From Rostratula benghalensis (lineage: Eukaryota; Chordata; Aves; Charadriiformes; Rostratulidae), in assembly GCA_013399305.1 (NCBI GenBank), contig VXAI01000165.1, positions 37,362 to 101,361 on the forward strand: DNA of 64,000 nucleotides, in the 5' to 3' direction. Within the stretch, counting starts at the first letter, position 1; every line of letters begins with the position of its first letter. A model generated the notes under the pieces. That model was not told the origin of the DNA. It ran no database searches and worked only from the letters and a program-made list of their open reading frames with translations. The translations under genes and the position numbers were made by a program. This document shows positions 59,820-64,000 of the stretch, piece by piece.

Positions 59820-62800
59820 ATTTGTACAGATAAGAGATAGAAAGGTACTCAGCTACTTGGATGGCAACGCTCTAACTGCTGAGCTTCCACATTTCCAAGT
59901 GCTTTCCCAGGATAACAATGTCATTTAAATGTGAGCGTGGTTTGTTTCTCGTGCCTGCCAAAATCCTTCTAGGAACAGGATATAGAGCTGCTACTTGGTG
60001 ACTCGTTCTTTCTGTTTTGATCTTCGGTTTAATTTCAGCATGTCTGACTGTGCTTTTCATTCACTGGGGAGGCAGAGCAGTTACATTCTTTTTTTTTCTC
60101 CTTTCCTGCTTGTCCTTTTTTGTTTTTATGGATGCACAACTTGGTAGGATGGTAGTACTCATCAAGTGACTCAGCTAGAAAATAATATATTTCGATTGTG
60201 CTTTGGAGGAGGAACTACTTTTTCATGTTGGGAAACACTCTAAGAGGTCAGATGCTTCAATTTTTATTTTTTTTTTTAATGTTAAGTTTTGTGCCTGAAT
60301 ATGAGGTTACATCTTATCACAGTTATTTATTGGAGGTTCACACTAACTTCTTGTCTGGTTCATGCTAGAGGGTTTTGTCCTTCTATTTATTCATTGTGCC
60401 AAGTTCGTACCAAAGCCATCATTTTTCTCTGTGGTCTAAACATTTCTTAATCCCAACTGTAGGGGTCTCCCATTTTCCTTACGCTAAGAGTTGAGATAAG
60501 AAATATTCTTCTCCAGGAACTAACTTATTTATGTTGGCATAAGCCAACCCTGCTGCTGAAGGAGATTCTATCCCCTTTCTTTTCCCAAGTGTTTCGCTAG
60601 CTGTTTAATGAACCAGGTGAGGAACTTACTTTTGGGTTGAAACTAATCTAGAAGACAAAAGTGTTTGCATCCTTAAACTCACACACAAAAATGGAGGAGA
60701 GGAATAAAGATGTTAGAAATGTGATCACGTGTCCATTGCTGACTCCTGTGCCTTTCCCAAGGGATGCACCCTACTGCTTTTAAGCACATTTTATGCATCA
60801 GGGCTTGTCTGCCAAGGGAAATAAGTGCAGGGTTAATGTGTGATGGACAAAGCGGTACCTCTGCTGTGTAATTTCTGATTCTTCATCACCAAGTGCCTGT
60901 GAGTGGATGCTCTTGCTTTTACATATGCTCCTTGTTCAGTTCCCTCCAGTGCTGACAGCGGAGGGAGCCAAACGTGGTGGAAGTAGGAAAATCGATGCCA
61001 GGAGCTGATGCAGAGCAGAGTTGGAAAGAGGTTGGTGGGAGATAATTAATGATCCCCTCAATCTCTGCTGTCCGCTCGCTTGATGGTGAAGTCAGAGCGT
61101 GCAGAGGTAACTTTGGTCCAGGGAGAAAGATGAAAGAGCCAACTGTTAACAGAAATCCTTGCCCTGTGTATCTTATGAGTCACTTTGTTTCTTCCGCTTG
61201 CCAAAAGAAATTAGCAGGGAAGGAAGGGTTTGCTATTGTAACTGGGAAGACCTGTTTGTGTTTGTGAAGCGTGAAAACTGCCGGCAGCTTTTGCATCCCA
61301 AAATGTTCCCTTCCCTTTAAGTCCCCAAAGCAAGAGGGTTCAAGTGTGCTTGTCCCTTATCCCGTGAGGAGGAGAGGAGGCACAGGCTTTGTAATCCCCA
61401 TCAGTAGCAGGGACATCATCCAGCACCCCAAATCTGCTCTGATAGAAAGGTATTTTATTTTTTGTAATCATTTTCCAAATCATTTCTCTCTGTCCAGACG
61501 CAGAGCTTTGTCATCTGCATTTTCTGCTTTCCTCCTTTTATTTGATGACCTGGGAACATATTAATTTTTGGCAGGGAAAAGAAGTAGAGGTGAAACAGGG
61601 TTATGGTTATATGGGAAAGTGTTAATGGGAACCCACAACCGGGTCTTTAATCTGCAGTTGTGCAGGTGTTTGGAAGTTACAGCTTTTCTGACCAGACGAT
61701 GAGCTTTCCACGTGTTCGTGCTCTTTCTGTTCCACTTCCATTTTCTGGCTTTCCCAAATCTATGAGAAATGTGTGACTGATGAATGGGTTGTTCTCTGAA
61801 ACACTGGAGTAGATTGAACGATCTTCAAAGGGTTTTGTGTGATGACCAGGCAAGAGCCTGCCCTCCAGGAAAGCTCAGGACTTAACAAATTGGCCAAACT
61901 CCACCAGAAGCCCTATAATTGTATATATACAGTGACTCATTCTTTCTGACTCATGGCTTCTTCCTATGAAAAGTCTGTATTTTCGAATATCTAGCAGATG
62001 GCACCGTGGCTTAATTATACTTGATTCTTTGAAACAGTTTCTCTTAAAATAGTGCTGTGCAATTTTGATGAGCCCTCTGCACAGAGTCCTGGTGTTTTCT
62101 CCACCACTTAACTGTATTCTATGAAGGTTTCAGAGAACTACTGTATTACTGTCCAGAGAGATCAAAGGTTCATAAAAGTTTGAGAATGTAATTCAGATTT
62201 AGGGAGGTTTGCATAAGTTCCATCGTGCTTTTTTTTTTTTTTTTGGCCAAAACATTAAGTCAAATAGCTATTGTGCAAGAAAAATGCTGTGTATTATTCC
62301 TTCCCATATATGAAATTTTAAAAAATGTAAAGCGTTTTTAGATTATTATACGAGTTCTGAAATGAGTGATGCAGGTCCCACTTGAATGGAGATATTTTAC
62401 AGAAGAGGTGACAGTCTACTCTTGATATTTAAAAATAAGGCAAACAACGCAACCCAAGAGTAATTATATTCATTCTTTTTGGTATGTTACAAGTAGGATT
62501 AGAAGTAATGTCCATTAGATTATGGACATCCCACTTGAACAAACTCTTGTCAAGAATTATCTGGATGTTCTGTGCAAAATAAGTTAAAAGTTATGCAAGT
62601 TCAATGCATTTCTGAGACTAGTGACACATTTGTCTCGTTTACTAGCATGCTTCTCCTTGCCAAGTACTACTCCTTAGCCTTCCTACCACCCTTCCCTGAG
62701 TTGGTGTTTCTGGGCAAATCAGATCTCCACTGCTGCCTGTGATCCATACATTATTTACATATGTTACTTTGGTTTCAGTAGAGTTGATGTCTTGTTCCCA

Positions 62801-62980
62801 TAGGTTCCTGCTGTCATTCAGGCACCTTGCATGGTCAGGCTGCGCTTCCCGCATTCCCAAGTTTCTGTCTGGAAATGGATACCAGTTTTCCTCTCCAAAA
62901 TTCCCACCTCCTTAGAGCAAGGAGGATACTGTGTGATCCCTCTAAGCACGTATTGGAGAACTGCCAGCCTAGAAAAATGG
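59820..62980. other. Non-coding, no recognised feature
   Basis: T tracts at 60267-60281 and 62230-62245. No exon of RSF1 or another gene and no repeat family was recognised. Confidence 0.5.
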
Positions 62981-62987
62981 TTGTTAT

Positions 62988-63182
62988 TCATAGAATCATA
63001 GAATGGTTAGAGTTGGAAGGGACCTTAACCCAATGGAGAGGACTCCTGTCCAAGTCATGGGCAGCCAGTTTTTCCAGTAGGATAACTGTGGGAGACTGTC
63101 TCAAAAACATTACTGAAGTTCAGGTAAACCATACCCACAGCCTTTCCATCATCCACTAAGTAGGTCACTTTGTCATAGATGT
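62988..63182 (-). repeat. Internally deleted CR1: RT block fused to 3' tip
   Basis: On the minus strand an RT segment (DKVTYLVDDGKAVGMVYLNF, SNVFETVSHS, DLDRSPLHW-like) is fused at about 63027 directly to the last ~40 bases of CR1 (taaggtcccttccaactcta, attctatgattctatga). The whole ORF2 C-terminal region between them is missing. Confidence 0.85.
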
Positions 63183-63210
63183 TTTTCTTTTAGCATAACA
63201 ATATTTTAGT

Positions 63211-63536
63211 ACCTGAAGGGGGCCTACAGGAGAGATGGGGAAGTATTCTTTGGCAGGGAGTGTAGCGATAGGATGAGGGATAATGGTTTTAAATTGAAAG
63301 AGGGAGATTTAGATGAGATTCTAGAAGGAAATTCTTTCCTGTGAGGGTGGTGAGGCACTGGAACAGGTTGCCCAGAGAAGCTGTGGCTGCCCCATCCCTG
63401 GAGGTGTTGAAGGCCAAGTTGGATGGGGCTCTGAACAACCTGGTCTGGTGGGAGGTGTCCCTGCCCATGGCAGGGGGGTTGGAACTTAATGATCTTTAAG
63501 GTCCCTTCCAACTCCAACCATTCTATGATTCTGTGA
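63211..63536 (+). repeat. CR1 3' fragment
   Basis: From acctgaagggggcctacagg to ccattctatgattctgtga; 'gcaacctggtctgg' family. It lies only 30 bp from the opposite-strand copy at 62988. Confidence 0.93.
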
Positions 63537-64000
63537 GAACCAGAGCTTTGATCCAGTAAGATTTTGAATACTTTTGCTCAGTTCCATGTGAAACAAACAG
63601 AAGCTGAGGCTTAATTGTATGGATTGACTTTGATAGAATTGCTCATGTGTATAAAGTGCTTTGTGCTGAATTTTGTTACTGCCCAGTGCTCAGCACCTAT
63701 TGGGGTTTTTAAATATGTGGTAGCTTGAAATGATGAAATGCGTCAATTTTCTGGAAAATCCAAGGAAGGAGGAGATGTGTTAGTTTTTCTCAATATGTAG
63801 TGGTAATGGCAACTATGAATGGAATAAAAGAGGAGAAAATTAGGGCTATTTTGAAGTTGCTTATAAATTATTTATGTTTGAAGGAAGTCTCTTTTTAGGT
63901 ACCAGGCTGCTGCTTTGTGTATTTATTGAAGAAATGAGTCTGTGTGTTAAATTTCTGATTGTAAACCAGCAGAGATGATCTGCTTCTGAAATGACACAAA

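Larger units (their letters stand above)
40897..64000 (+). other. Non-coding region, presumed RSF1 intron 1
   Basis: No stretch on either strand matches the RSF1 N-terminal WHIM-type region, the PHD finger or the acidic tail, and no other gene family was recognised. The open frames present are short, lack matching splice sites, or are CR1-derived. With the divergent arrangement beside AAMDC, the simplest reading is a long first intron of RSF1. It could instead be intergenic. Confidence 0.4.

Overview
The window is vertebrate genomic DNA, almost certainly avian. The evidence is spliced vertebrate genes with GT-AG introns, more than thirty copies of the bird/reptile LINE family CR1, an avian ERVL-type solo LTR, and a GC-rich promoter island interrupted by an assembly gap (39921-40896, 976 N). 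By eye CR1 covers roughly a quarter of the non-gap sequence and about a third of the first 23 kb. That is dense for a bird and fits a CR1-expanded lineage such as woodpeckers and allies; this last point is inference.

Layout. Positions 1-23.2 kb hold the 3' part of INTS4 on the + strand: twelve consecutive coding exons (248 to 23192) that join in one open frame and give the C-terminal ~511 residues of Integrator subunit 4, with candidate poly(A) signals just downstream. Positions 23.2-29.0 kb are intergenic, with a 1.56 kb antisense CR1 that keeps its reverse-transcriptase region and a second CR1 of about 0.7 kb. Positions 29.06-39.65 kb hold the whole coding region of AAMDC on the - strand. 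Its three coding exons give exactly 122 codons, and a probable non-coding first exon lies in the CpG island at ~39.65 kb. A 756 bp ERVL-like solo LTR sits 117 bp downstream of the first coding exon. From the gap to 64 kb no coding exon was recognised. From mammalian gene order (RSF1 head-to-head with AAMDC, INTS4 tail-to-tail with AAMDC), the gap probably contains RSF1 exon 1 and the remainder is probably RSF1 intron 1.

INTS4 and AAMDC are convergent, and AAMDC and the presumed RSF1 are divergent from one CpG island. This is conserved local gene order; no functional pathway linking the three is implied. INTS4 scaffolds the Integrator cleavage module, AAMDC is a small Mth938-domain protein, and RSF1 is a chromatin-remodelling subunit.

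I found no sign of a new gene system. The most interesting material is in the repeats: two CR1 copies 10 kb apart sharing the same internal deletion (evidence of a mobile, non-autonomous CR1 derivative), a second independent RT-to-3'-tip CR1 fusion, a CR1 nested in another CR1, a fold-back palindrome at a CR1 5' end, and the sense-oriented LTR beside the AAMDC start exon.
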